64,000 nt of DNA from Prochilodus magdalenae (taxonomy: Eukaryota > Chordata > Actinopteri > Characiformes > Prochilodontidae): NCBI GenBank assembly GCA_024036415.1, contig JAMWET010006580.1, positions 110,706 through 174,705 of the forward strand, written 5' to 3'. Both the position numbers and the translations under genes were made by a program. Below the pieces are notes generated by a model. It was not told where the DNA came from and did no database searches. It was given only the letters and a program-made list of their open reading frames with translations. Shown here in pieces: positions 1 to 12,700 of this stretch. Every line of letters starts with the position of its first letter. The stretch's first letter is position 1.

Positions 1-2238
<2,238 letters not shown>

Positions 2239-2336
2239 GTTGGATGATCGATGCCGACAGTAGGCCCAGGTTCAAAGAGCTCGCGGCAGAATTCAGCAGG
2301 ATGGCCAGAGACCCTCAGAGGTACCTCGTCATCCAG
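2239..2336 (+). CDS. erbb4: erbb4 exon (98 bp): end of kinase domain
   Basis: The exon completes the split Cys codon and then encodes WMIDADSRP followed by [19 protein letters not shown] and VIQ. This is the last helix of the kinase C-lobe and the start of the juxta-kinase tail. The SRP motif carries the conserved C-lobe Arg. The 98-bp length is that of the matching EGFR-family exon (human exon 24). The acceptor AAAG ends at 2238 and the donor GTGAGA starts at 2337. The exon ends in phase 0, which agrees with the next exon opening on GGG GAC. Confidence 0.97.
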
Positions 2337-2452
2337 GTGAGAGAGAGACATGATGAATGCCTTTATTGTTTTGTCCCTGCATAAAAAATGAACCCCTGTG
2401 TCCTCCTAGCTCTGTGCGGTGGCAGAGAGTAATTGGGCTGTGTTTGTCTCAG

Positions 2453-2623
2453 GGGGACGACTGCATGAAGCTGCCCAGTCCGAACCACAGCAAATTCTTC
2501 CAGAGTCTTCTGGACGAGGATGACCTAGGAGATCTGATGGATGCCGAGGAGTACCTGGTCCCTCAGACCGTTAACGCGTCTGCGTCGTCGTATCCGCCCA
2601 GGTTTCACCTGGACTCCAATCGG
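2453..2623 (+). CDS. erbb4: erbb4 exon (171 bp): proximal cytoplasmic tail
   Basis: The exon encodes [20 protein letters not shown], then an acidic stretch and DAEEYLVPQ, and ends at [14 protein letters not shown] is the conserved ERBB4 tail tyrosine motif. It has 57 whole codons, is phase 0 at both ends, and has a strong donor (GTGAGG at 2624). In mammalian ERBB4 this exon also carries a PPPIY WW-domain site. Here that place reads SSYPPRF (about 2584-2601), so the PY core is lost. The next mammalian exon, the 48-bp alternative CYT-1 exon, is not seen before the following coding exon. Confidence 0.95.
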
Positions 2624-2775
2624 GTGAGGACTGTAGGGTATAGAGTCTAGTCTACTCCCTTTGATCCCTGGAAGTGGGTTTCCAAGCTCTCTTGATAGCC
2701 AGGTAGCTAGGTTGCTGTTATCCAATGGTATGAGGTCTTCTTCCAAAGTCTTCAACGTCTTGGTACATCCTGTTT

Positions 2776-3395
2776 GTCCACTAACTCATCCCACAGTTTT
2801 CGACATATTGGCACCATTCCAGGTCTAATCAGGAATGGTGTGCTGGCATAAGGCTCTCTATGCCAACCTACAGTTTTACAAAACGCTACATTTCGTATTG
2901 TCCCCATTAAGAATGAATGGGCTGGAAAAGAACAGGTCCATCTTCTGTCTTCTGCTGGACAGACAGATGGACTCATCCATCCCTCGTTCCTCCTATAGAG
3001 TCCCATTGACTTTTCCAACCCTGGTCTATAATGCAGTTAGCTGTTTTCCAGATTTTGAGATATTGACACCGTTCCAACTCCAGAAAGTTCGGTCTGATCG
3101 GCAGGGGTGGTCTTGTATACAGATCTTTCATCGGATGAATGGTTTCTGCATAGCAACAGACTTTTCCGGATTGTTTTCCCATGATGTATGAATGGGCTGG
3201 AAAGGTCCACTCCAATCTACTATACTTCTGCTCCACCAATAGACACCATTTCCCACATACTGTCTCAGGGAAGACCTCCGAACAAGAATCCAATGTTGTT
3301 CCAACCTGTACTCATCTGTTTCCCAATCATTCGTTCCTCCCATAGAGTCCTATTCATCCCACCCCCATTCAAACCCTATTGTTTCCTTTAACCCG
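2776..3395 (+). repeat. Unclassified dispersed element with internal repeats
   Basis: The signature words are GTCCACTAACT, TTTTCGACATATTGGCACC, GTCTGATCGGCAGGGGTGG, CTTGTATACAG and CATCCCTCGTTCCTCC followed by TAGAGTCC. Blocks recur inside the region, at about 2776-2830 against 3040-3090 and at about 2910-3010 against 3330-3385. The same ordered words occur on the opposite strand at 53465-53755. That shows a dispersed family rather than simple sequence. I see no coding capacity or clear terminal repeats, so I do not assign a class. Confidence 0.6.
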
Positions 3396-3664
3396 CAGCC
3401 AGATCCCTAAACTCTAATCCCCAGCCATACTGACCCTCACTCCTCTATGTGTCATTTACTTATCCCTCGTTCCTCCCATAGATCCCCATTCATTTTTATG
3501 ACCTTCTAGCGACACTATGACAGAATGCTAATCTTTACATTTGAAAAAGAATCAATAACTTCAGCCAATAAATGCTAAGGCAGTCCTGGGGCTCAAAATG
3601 AGGCTGGAGTCAATCCAAAAATTAGGTGGAACCTCAATACTGGTTCTATGTAATATCAGTCTGG

Positions 3665-4430
3665 TACTACACAGGCAAGTCACATTATTATGACCACCAG
3701 CTAATGTCCAGATAGAAGCTAGAGAGGCTGGCAGTGACTCACTAAGGTCCAGGCAGCCATGCTGACTGCAGTGCATCCCACGGCTGGGGGGGGAGCATGG
3801 GGGAGGAGCCATAGAATGAACACTGCGATGAAGTTGGTCCCACAGATGCTCAGTTGCCTCCAAATCTGCCAGGGTTGTACTTGGAAGTCTTGGTCAATCT
3901 CTTCCTACCAATGCCGGACATTTGGAGCCATGTGATGTGGCATTGCTGGAAGATCCCACCCGCCCCAGGAAAGACCCCCAGCATGTACGGGTGTATGTAA
4001 TCTGCACGGATGGATTCACACCCCCAAATTGGTCAGTAAGGTCCTGGTAGATTGTTAGAGGTATCTGGAGCCATGCCGACTGCAGTGCATCCCCATCTTC
4101 TTGAGGGGCCAGGAGGAAGGATCCAAGGAGCGAGCACAACAACAAAGGTGGTCCCACAGATGAGCACCTGGGGTCAAGTCTGAGGGATTAGGGGGCCAGG
4201 GTAGTACTTGAAAGTCTAAGTCATGCTCTTTCAACCAGTGTCGAACATTCCTAGCTGTGGTACATGTGACGTTGCCGTTGATCCCATTGGCCCCAGAGAA
4301 GACCATCAGCATGTACGGGTGTACGTGACCTGTGAAGATGGTTTCCAACCCAGATCAGTTGGGAGTGTCTTCCACATGGATGAAAACATGGCGTCCTTGG
4401 TGGTCTTAATAATGTGACTCGACTGGGTAC
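3665..4430 (-). mobile_element. Decayed Tc1/mariner-like element with duplicated C-terminal module
   Basis: The ends look like an inverted pair: AAGTCACATTATTATGACCA near 3675 and its approximate complement TGGTCTTAATAATGTGACTC near 4400-4419. The minus strand between them reads as transposase C-terminus: NVRHWLKEHDLDFQVLPWPP, then a degraded PDLNPIEHLWD-like segment read as SDLTPGAHLWDHL. That is the catalytic-Glu region of Tc1 DDE transposases, and the Glu is replaced here. The module is present about twice (3740-3900 and 4060-4250), so a tandem duplication followed insertion. There is no intact frame. It lies in an erbb4 intron, antisense to the gene. Confidence 0.65.
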
Positions 4431-4716
4431 GTTCCATATATATCCACCGATTGGAAACGATCCCTCTCTTTTCTCCCTCCCTTTTTAAGCCCAGTCCATC
4501 TCTTGCTAAAGAACGCTTGCGGTGTTGGACCGTTGTTTGAACCCCCCTCTGGGGAAAGAGCGTATTACCCAACGGTAAACAGTTTAGCACCGGCAGAGTG
4601 ACCTCAGTGTCCCTTTCCTTTCCCTCTGTGGTTTTACTACACCCACCCTCGTATACTCTCTTCATAAACCGGGTAGCGCTATAGCACGATAACACCTCCT
4701 CTCACCTCCTGATCAG

Positions 4717-5011
4717 AATCAGTGCGGCTACCGTGATGGAGCTATTCCAACTGACGAGATAGCGGGGGCTGCTGTCTCCATTGGCGGCCCATCCATCCCG
4801 GCGGGGACCCAGCGGATGCTGCCACTCGACTCCCAGGAGGAAAAGCATTGTAACGGGAGCCTGAAGAAACAGCCTAGTCCTGGCCTTGTGGAGGACAGCT
4901 GTGGCCAGCGCTACAGTGCTGACCCCACTGTGTTCCTGGGACAGATAACACAGAGGGGGGGCCCGGATGAGGACGGATATGTGGCCCCGAGGAAGGACAA
5001 GAGTTCCTCAG
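4717..5011 (+). CDS. erbb4: erbb4 exon (295 bp): mid cytoplasmic tail
   Basis: The exon opens with NQCGYRDG (mammalian ERBB4 has NQFVYRDG) and continues through a poorly conserved Gly/Ala-rich stretch. It then encodes CNGSLKKQPSP, QRYSADPTVF and DEDGYVAP (4966-4986 codes the last). QRYSADPTVF and the Tyr of DEDGY are conserved ERBB4 tail features, the latter aligned with the mammalian EEGYMTP site. The acceptor GATCAG ends at 4716 and the donor GTAAAT starts at 5012. The length of 98 codons plus one base leaves a split Glu codon completed by the last exon. The start was chosen from the alignment to NQFVYRDG, because the acceptor lacks a long pyrimidine tract next to it. Confidence 0.93.
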
Positions 5012-5799
5012 GTAAATGGCTTTTTTAGCAACCCACCATGTGACCCTTAGAGGTGGTGGGTAACAGTGTTAAAACGTAAGGCAGCGTGTATGTACATGTA
5101 TATGACATATTGTTCATATCTGTAAATATGAATATGAATATCTGATGAACTTGATGAACTGTTGTGCCTACATAACACATTCATAGCGTCTTAGATAAAG
5201 ACTTCATTAGATATCCATACATTCATAAGGTGTACATGATTTACATGAGATCAATATGGAACACATACAACATAGAAACATTTTTCAAAATAAGAGTCCT
5301 CATTGATTATATAGACAAAATGTATTTTTTTAAATTTCATTTCATTTCTGGACATGGCTTTATATTTTTGGACAGAAAGTCATTTGACATATAGGCACTT
5401 TTCAACTAGACTTTTAAAGTATGTGCACTTTTTTATTAATTATTAATTATTTAATTATTAATTATTATTATTAATTATTTCTTTATAATGATTATAGTAT
5501 TTATATACACAGTTTAGGAAAACGTTAGTCATCCTGCAGTAAGTTTCTTGGGGTTAAAAATCCATAAGGCTGATTCTTTCTGGATTATTTCTGGTATTGA
5601 ATAAATCACCCTCATAATTGTGTTAAATTAATAACTCAGTAAACTTAATAACACTTTACATAACATGTACTCTGCAGAAAAGTGCAACCTAAAAAAGTGC
5701 CAGCAACTGAATATGATTTAAGTCTTAAATTTGATTGAAAGAATCGTTTCTTCAAATTATTTTTTTTATTTAGGTTGAGTAAACCTAATTTATTTACCT

Positions 5800-6600
5800 G
5801 GAAGAAATTAGAGTCGTTTTTTAGGTTGAACTAATGAAACAACTTTACTTTGTACAGAGTTTTGAATTAACCTGCTGGCACAATTTTACACAGTTTTATT
5901 TTAAAGAAGACTTAAAATGAAAAGGAGGACAGCAAAGCGCAAAACTAATTAAAGGTACACAAATAATCAGAAAAATAAAGTTTAATATGAGAATAAAAGC
6001 ACTTCCTGTCCAAAGAGGTAGAGCCAGGTCCCCTTACCTAGTCAGGGGTATTCCCAAAACCATTGTTGCCAACTCCGTTGCTATGTTAGCAACTTACATA
6101 GTTGGAACAATAGTCACCATGCGAGTGTTTCCCAAAAGCATAGTTGGCAACTACCTTGGTAATTTACATAGTCCGAGATGGACCAATGAAACAACTTCTT
6201 ACAGAGTAGAGTTTTGAATGAAGCTACTGACGCAATAAATTACTAAATTATTAATTAGATTAATTTTTATTAATACATAAATTATTTACAGAATACGTAA
6301 CGTAAAATGGAGGCCAGCAAAAATACACAAATAATAAAAAATAAAGTATAAAGTTAATTTAGACAAAAAAGTGCCCAAGTGCCAAAGCACCTTCTCTCTG
6401 AAGCGTTAAAGCTAGGTCATGTTTATTTGACCGGTTTCCCGAAACCATAATTGCTAACTCAGTTTTTACTACGTTAGTAACGAAACAGTCACCAAGCAAG
6501 CATTTCCCAAAACCATGGTTGAAACTATGGAGGGAACTACACTGGTAACTTACATAGTCCGAACAATCGCTAAGCAACACAGGTGTTTCCCGGAACCATA
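5800..6600. repeat. MITE-like sequence present as two diverged neighbouring copies
   Basis: Two diverged copies share the order of words: a gttttgaat...ctg block, aaatacacaaataat..aaataaag, agtgcc..caaag, and a block of alternating GTTTCCC(A/G)AAACCAT, GTTGCCAACT and AACTTACATAGTT. The copies lie at about 5860-6215 and 6210-6600. The GTTTCCCAAAACCATnGTTG block is itself repeated two or three times within each copy. It has no open frame of note. It looks like a non-autonomous DNA element of a fish-type family, but I cannot name the superfamily. Confidence 0.5.
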
Positions 6601-7789
6601 ATTTCGAATGCCTTCTGGTTTTAAACCTACATCTGTGTATTTAAGGGAACTCCGTTTTTCATACATTTTAATAGAAGTGTTGTTTATTAATATTATATTT
6701 ATATTATATAAATATTAACATTGTTAATGTTCTTATTTCCATTTTAAATAATATTTAATTGTTGATTCTGAAATGTGTGAAAATGTATATGATTACAAAA
6801 TGAATCATATGATTAGGATAGATAATACATTCATAACGGGATATTGATTCTCATATTTCGGTATTATATTACATTATTACAAGGTTTGTTTTTCCAAGTT
6901 TCCCATTGGAAAAGTCATTTAGAAGTCACATTTAGAAGCATGGTAGTTCAAACTAGCATGGTTCAAACTACAGTGGTACCAACAAGGTACAGGTACAGTT
7001 TTAGGCAACAGTCGTACTTCAGAAAGTTATTATTAAAATATGACAGTTATAGTAAAATTGTATATATAATTATAGTTTGTCCAACTTTTATTTTTTTAAA
7101 TTAGCCATAAAATGGTATAGTACTCCATATTAATACCATGTGAAACATGTACACTTTATGAATAAGTTATGTAGACCCCTTTGTAGTAAAGTGTCACTCA
7201 TATTTACACCTGATATTGAATAATAGAAAAGCCATAATTGATATTCGATTTGTTATGTAATAATGTAATTGCTCTTACAACCACGTAATTAGCCACCACA
7301 GTGTGTCATTTCAATTGCAAATCAAAACCAAAATAATGAGTCCTAAGACTTCTACTGGTCGCCACTATGCAGGCGTGCTGAACATAAATCCAATGTCAAG
7401 TTGAGTAGGCGTACCGATCGATACGTTGTGGGCTACTTTCTTCTCAAGCTTGGCAGTGTGTAAGGGTTTCTCTCGTGCTACGCTTCAGAGACCCTCAGAG
7501 CAGAGAGTGCATTGGAACTGCCAAACTCCAAGCCTTCAAAAATGCTAATCCGGCCTTTGTTTGGGAAACAAGGTGGAAGAAAAACCATTCCAATTACTAT
7601 TCATAAGAGTCATGAGAATTTCATAAGGTGAAACTTAAAAGGCTGGCGTTCTTTAATGGTTCTCACTGTCTTAATGGAGCTGGGAACTCACATTCAAACC
7701 GTCGAGTCCCCAATTGTCCCCAAACCCTGGTGTCCATGCTTGGTGTCCAAAGTGGTTTTCGGACACTCATTGGCACTGTGTGCAAAATG

Positions 7790-8500
7790 CCCAGTTATAT
7801 ATATACGGGGGTCCCAGCATATCTGGGTGTTACCTTACTCACCGTATTGGTGCTGATCCTACCCATACATAAATATCACATATGTACATATTTGAGACTT
7901 CCATATATGAAATTTAGGTCCATATGAAAACCCATATATGAACCCCATTAGAAACTGGAAAACTTTCATATATATACATACAATATGTGTCTGGTCCATA
8001 TTTATATACATGGTCATGTATGTGTAATACATATTAGACATATAGGTTTAACATATATATTAATTTACACTGAATATTAATATATTAAATACATGTGTTC
8101 ATTATATAATACCCAATAAACTGTTCCTGTGTATTTACAAGACTTATCCATATGCTATAGAAATATACATATGACACATGTGTAGCGTAACTGCTGGATA
8201 ATAAAATAAATCAAATTTGGATTTAAATTCAAAATATTTACATATAAATTTATCACATATCTATAAACATACTATCAGCTTTTTATCATTATGTACATAT
8301 GGCATGTACATAAACAGCATTTCCAACTCAAAGCCGTCTACATATGTGGATATCTACATATAAACCATAGAGATATATGTATGAAATGAATATGGAATGC
8401 ATATGTAATCATACAGAATGTGTGTGTATATGCTGTTTTAATAAATTTGTATAAATACATTAATTATATATGGCCAACATGCATAGATACAACATATACT
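7790..8500. repeat. CATATATG-rich low-complexity tract
   Basis: The words CATATATG, ACATATG and TACATATA recur many times on both strands over about 700 bp (for example 7902-7965 and 8280-8400). They are near-palindromic. There is no fixed period, so this is probably a decayed array or an AT-rich spacer within the last erbb4 intron. Confidence 0.55.
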
Positions 8501-8905
8501 ATGATAAACTACGTGGAAAATGAATCTTATAGATCAATATGTTAATAAGTTTCAATATATGTACATCCCTTAGAAAACTGGGTAATATAGGTATTCTAGA
8601 CAATTGGAAAACTGAAAAGGACCACCTGGGTAGCACCAAGGTATGTGCATTGACCCCCTGGAATTTAGATTCTGAGACTTTTAGGGGGACCAAGAGGTTA
8701 ACTAGATGGTCCCAGATCTTCCATGACCACTTCTAGGCATACTGTTGTCCATTAAAGTAGAAAATGTACCGACAAAATTCAGGTTCTGGGCTACTTCCTG
8801 TTCCCGCCTAAGCCATACAGTGTCAGAACCCGTATAAGCATGTATATGAGGTTACTTAAACATGTCAACATGTTCTGAGAATGGCCTTTCTGTTGATTCC
8901 TGTAG

Positions 8906-9753
8906 AGCACCTGAATCCCATCGAGGAGAATCCGTTCGTCACACGCCGTAAGAACCGAGAGATCCATGCACTGGACAACCCGGGTTACCATAGCACACCG
9001 GATGGGCAGCCCAAGGTTGAGGATGAGTACATCAATGAGCCCTTATACCACAACACAGGTGAGATGAGCCAGGAGACACTGAAGAAGAACGGGATTCCTG
9101 TTCCCCTGCTGGCCTTAACAGCAACCAACGCCACCAATAGTCACGTACCCCTCACCACCCAAACAGGAAGACCCCATCATCACAGCCAAGGAGCACATGT
9201 TCATTTTGCAATTCCACCCGTTCAACCTCCTCAAAGTGGACCAATGAGTCAGAACGGCCACCATGCCCATTCAGTCAAGGGTATCTCCGCCGATCACCCC
9301 GGCAAATCTGGGCATGCCTCAACCACAGGCCAAATATGCCACGTCAGCCATCAAGTCCAGCCTGCCTACCCTGGTCCTGGTAGTCTCTCAGACCAGCAGG
9401 CTCAAATCTCAAAGTCTACAGCCACTGGTAAGAGTAGCATCACTGGTCTCCCAGGCCATGTTGCCCACCATAGCAGCATGCCCCAAACAAGCCACACTGG
9501 AACAATAATGGTGGACAAGGCGTACAAGAACACCTTTGACAATCCAGAGTACTGGCACCACAGCCTTCCCTCCAAGGTTGTGCAGCATCCACAAGATCCC
9601 TCTCTGATCTGCAGTAACAATTTCCTCTTCAAGCAGAACAACCGCGTGCGGTCCGGCATCGCCGAAAATCCTGAGTATCTGACGGAACCCGGCATGAAGC
9701 CAGGAACCGTTCTGCCTCCACCACCATATCGGCAGAGGAATACCGTAGTATAG
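8906..9753 (+). CDS. erbb4: erbb4 last coding exon: C-terminal tail with large insertion, to stop codon
   Basis: After the TGTAG acceptor the exon completes a Glu codon and encodes EHLNPIEENPFVTRRKN, LDNPGYH and EDEYINEPLYHN. A long region rich in His, Ser, Gly, Gln, Pro and Thr follows (9091-9516, about 142 residues). The sequence then resumes as FDNPEYWHHSLP, AENPEYLTEPG, LPPPPYRQRNTVV and TAG. In human ERBB4 only about six residues separate the two conserved parts. Conserved elements are the NPxY-type Shc/PTB sites (NPGY, NPEY, NPEY), the C-terminal PPPPY WW-binding site (9715-9729) and the TVV PDZ-binding end. The Tyr of mammalian EYLNPVEEN is His here. The six exons total 1,635 bases, exactly 545 codons with the stop, with no frame break. 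Confidence 0.96.
9091..9516 (+). other. erbb4: Low-complexity insertion inside erbb4 tail exon
   Basis: This 426-bp in-frame segment encodes residues rich in His, Ser, Gly, Gln, Pro and Thr. Examples are GRPHHHSQGAHVHF and PPVQPPQSGP, with several GH-spaced motifs. It has no stop, no splice-like GT-AG pair that would clearly remove it, and no exact tandem DNA period. It sits between the LKKN and KAYKNTFDNPEYW segments, which adjoin closely in mammalian ERBB4. It contains no NPxY and no PPxY. It looks like a disordered linker. Confidence 0.8.
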
Positions 9754-12499
9754 TTGCCCTGATCGCTCCTATTCCAGAGAGCCTGGTTCCTCTACCAGCA
9801 CCTTAAGCCTATTTTCCTGTTCCTCGGCAGTTCCTGAACTAAACTTGCCATTTCCTGTCGTGTGCCATAGCGGATGCTCCCGAGGAAGGAAACATAAGAC
9901 TTAACAGGGAAAGTAGGTCCGTCCAACCAATCATGATCCCGGAATATTTGCCCAAGCGAGAGAGGGAACAAAGTGTACCTTCCTGCCATTTGTACCTCTC
10001 CTCCCTCGTCCCGTCTGGAACCTACGCTAACTTTGAGACGTTGTAAAGGCGACGGAGAGTTCACCATTTTTGTATTGTACTTTTAGATAACTGAATTTAC
10101 CTGAAAACAAACACTTCGTGGTTAAATTTGATTTCCTACGGCTTGGCTCTGAGGTTTAGAGCCAAGTCCCAGGGACTTGGTAAAATTACACTGGAGCAAT
10201 CTGACACATATCTCTAGCTTCAGATCCGGTACAAACAAGTACTTGAGTTTTTTGCCGAAACGAAAGCAAGGCCGTAACGTAAACAAGTCTATCAGGTTGC
10301 CTAAAAAGAAATGCGTTCCTTTGGTACCTTCATAGCCCACATCATCAATCTGGACGCGCAGCAGCAGGAAAGTCCACCGCGGTAGTGGCTGTAATACTTA
10401 AAAATGATTTCACGACCGCTGAAAGGCTTGCCGGCTGAAAGCTTCGAGATGAATGAGGCTAGAATCAGCCGAACGGTTTCCTTATGTAATATTTAGAGTT
10501 GAGGGAGCTCTGGGAAACATTTGTATATTCAGATCCAAATATTAAAAGATTCATCAACGAGCAAGCCGAGAGTTAGGGGGGGGAACCTTGAGAGGAACCA
10601 GTGCTCAAATGTGCACCTATATCGCTTGGGTGAAGATTAGGTAGTGTCGCACTTCCTTTGTGAATCCACAGAGTGCAGTACGCATTTATTAAATCATATC
10701 TGGCATAAATTATGACTTACGATAAATGAGATAAGGCAGGTTACAAGGACTCAAGTAACGGACACGGCTCATGATAAGGCATCGTAGATGGCATATAACG
10801 CGAAACAACTTGTAGCGTATGCGTACAGATGGATTCACAGGAAGTGTTACCAAAGACAACTCAGGACAGTGGTTTATTCGTATGACTGATTACATAATAA
10901 TCTACATAGAAACTCTCTGAACATGAAGCGACCCATGCTCTAGACCACTAGAACCTATCAAGTCTTTATATCTACATGTAGGACATGTAGGTTTAGGAAG
11001 CTGTCGTGGGCGGCATAGGACCACGGGGGAACCCTACCTGGGGGTTCCCGCAAAGAGGTCATCAGTGAGTCATCGATGGATATCTAAATCTCAGGGGAAG
11101 AAGCATGAATTAGGTTGGAGCTGTTGGTTCCAGAAGCACAAAGAACTAAGATGGTGACGACAGTGCATCAGGAAGATGCCGTGACAAGAGTGGAGGGTAC
11201 ACGGTGGGCCAGGTACTAAAGAAAAAAACAAAAAAAAACATTGACTTATTTGTTTTACAGCAGACCAACAGTATTTGTGCATGATATTCCTTCATCAAGG
11301 TCTTTTCCGGGATGAAAGATCCATTATAAAGACTTTTTCCGGTTTTCCAGACTTTTGTTTTTCGTTGTTGCTCTGAAGACGGAAACAAAGAGGGACGTCC
11401 AGAAATGAAATGAAACTTCCTCTTCCAGAACATACACTGTTTAACTGCCAAAGGAAGCTTTATAGTCGAGTGTGTTTAACCTGATGGTCATTCGCAGATG
11501 AGAACCTCGGGTAAAGAGGGTTAAGGAATGTGGAGTTCCTAGATCAGATATACTGGGTATGGTCAAATCCGTAATGCAAAGCCTTTGAGGTAATGATCAG
11601 GTTCGAATCACGTGAAGTTGACGAGGCATGAGGAAGTATCCTGAGTTCTGTTTGTATAGTCAAGGTGTACCCTGGGCACTGATCCGTAGGGAACATCTGC
11701 AGGGAGGCACCTTCTACGCAAATACTCCGAACTATCTTGGGCCACTTGACGGGTTTTAAAGAGATAATCATTTCGGTTCCGACACTCACTATGCTGTCTA
11801 CCAGTAACCGGACAATCTCGAGATTTTGTGGTTTTGGCTCCATGCACTAGATCTGAAGGTTGAGACTGTGACGAGTGAGACAAGTGTAACTTGAAGGTAC
11901 TCTTGACAATTCTGGGTAAACCATATACATAGAACTCCGACTTCAGGAAACCTTGAGCAAGTCTAGCGTTTCTAATCCAGTGACTGCCTGAAGCTTGTGA
12001 ACCCCGTTAGCTCTCAGATCCCGGGGAAGTTGGAGCCTTTCAGCTTCCGTTTGTTTTCAGATCTTCAGTCTTGTCTTGAGTAAATTGTTTGCCACTCAGA
12101 GGGGTTCAGGTCATGGGGCTGACTGGGCTTGGCTTTGGGAGCTCTTCATTGATATGCTGTAGGAAGCACCCTCCACTGAGTTTTGAGGTTTTCTGCCTGG
12201 ATCTGGGCAGTAATGATGTTGGGACACATGACTGGGCCAGCACTAAAGTGGCTCGAGATAAAACATTGATCTTCTCTTCATATTTTTATAAGAAGCACCA
12301 ACAATCAACTAGGTGCAAACTTCAAAGTCCTCATTAAAACTAAAGTTAGGTTTTACTCATTTTGATGTATTGAAATCTAAAATAAGATAAGGCATATGCA
12401 AATGCTTGGACACATTTTCAGCTAAGTGTTGTTATTTGGTGAGGACCTGAAGCTTAGATGATAAACAAGTCAGGTGTAGAAAATTCCAGATTGTTACAA

Positions 12500-12700
12500 G
12501 AGATATGACCATTCAAACCCATACAATGTATTGAAACTGGTTTACAGTTTTCAGTGGACGTTAAAAAGAACTTGGAGAACAGAACTCCTTCTAGACTGGT
12601 TAGGTATGCAAAGCAAAACCCCCACATGACTGCCATGGGCCTGCAGGAAGATCTAAACATTGCTCTGGCCTGGTGGACATCATCTACTTGGAACGGTCAT
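12500..12700 (+). mobile_element. Tc1-like transposase remnant within erbb4 3' UTR
   Basis: The forward translation from 12554 reads KKNLENRTPSRLVRYAKQNP then HMTAMGLQEDL. This resembles the segment after the N-terminal helix-turn-helix motifs of Tc1 transposases (rkTtpr..r.lvr.akknPh.TA.eLqddL). Only about 45 residues are recognisable, and the flanks do not continue the protein. I see no inverted repeats. If the UTR call is right, the fragment is carried in the mature mRNA. Confidence 0.5.

Larger units (their letters stand above)
2624..4716 (+). other. erbb4: erbb4 intron, 2.1 kb, where the CYT-1 exon would be expected
   Basis: The intron lies between the LDSNR exon and the NQCGYRDG exon. 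In mammals a 48-bp phase-0 exon with a PPPAY motif sits here. I read all three forward frames for PPAY-like codons bounded by AG and GT and found none. The intron holds an unclassified dispersed element (2776-3395) and a Tc1-like remnant (3665-4430). Confidence 0.75.
5012..8905 (+). other. erbb4: erbb4 last intron, 3.9 kb
   Basis: This is the final intron, AT-rich, ending in GATTCCTGTAG before EHLNPIEENPF. It contains the MITE-like pair (5800-6600) and a CATATATG-rich tract (7790-8500). Between them, 7320-7640 is a less AT-rich unique block without obvious repeats. AT-rich simple sequence at 5430-5480 consists of TTAATTA repeats. Confidence 0.85.

Noticed and set aside
3226..3245. TCTGCTCCACCAATAGAC as a remnant CYT-1 exon (reads SAPPID)
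   Set aside because: It lacks the Tyr of PPxY, has no AG/GT bounds at 48 bp, and lies in a dispersed repeat.
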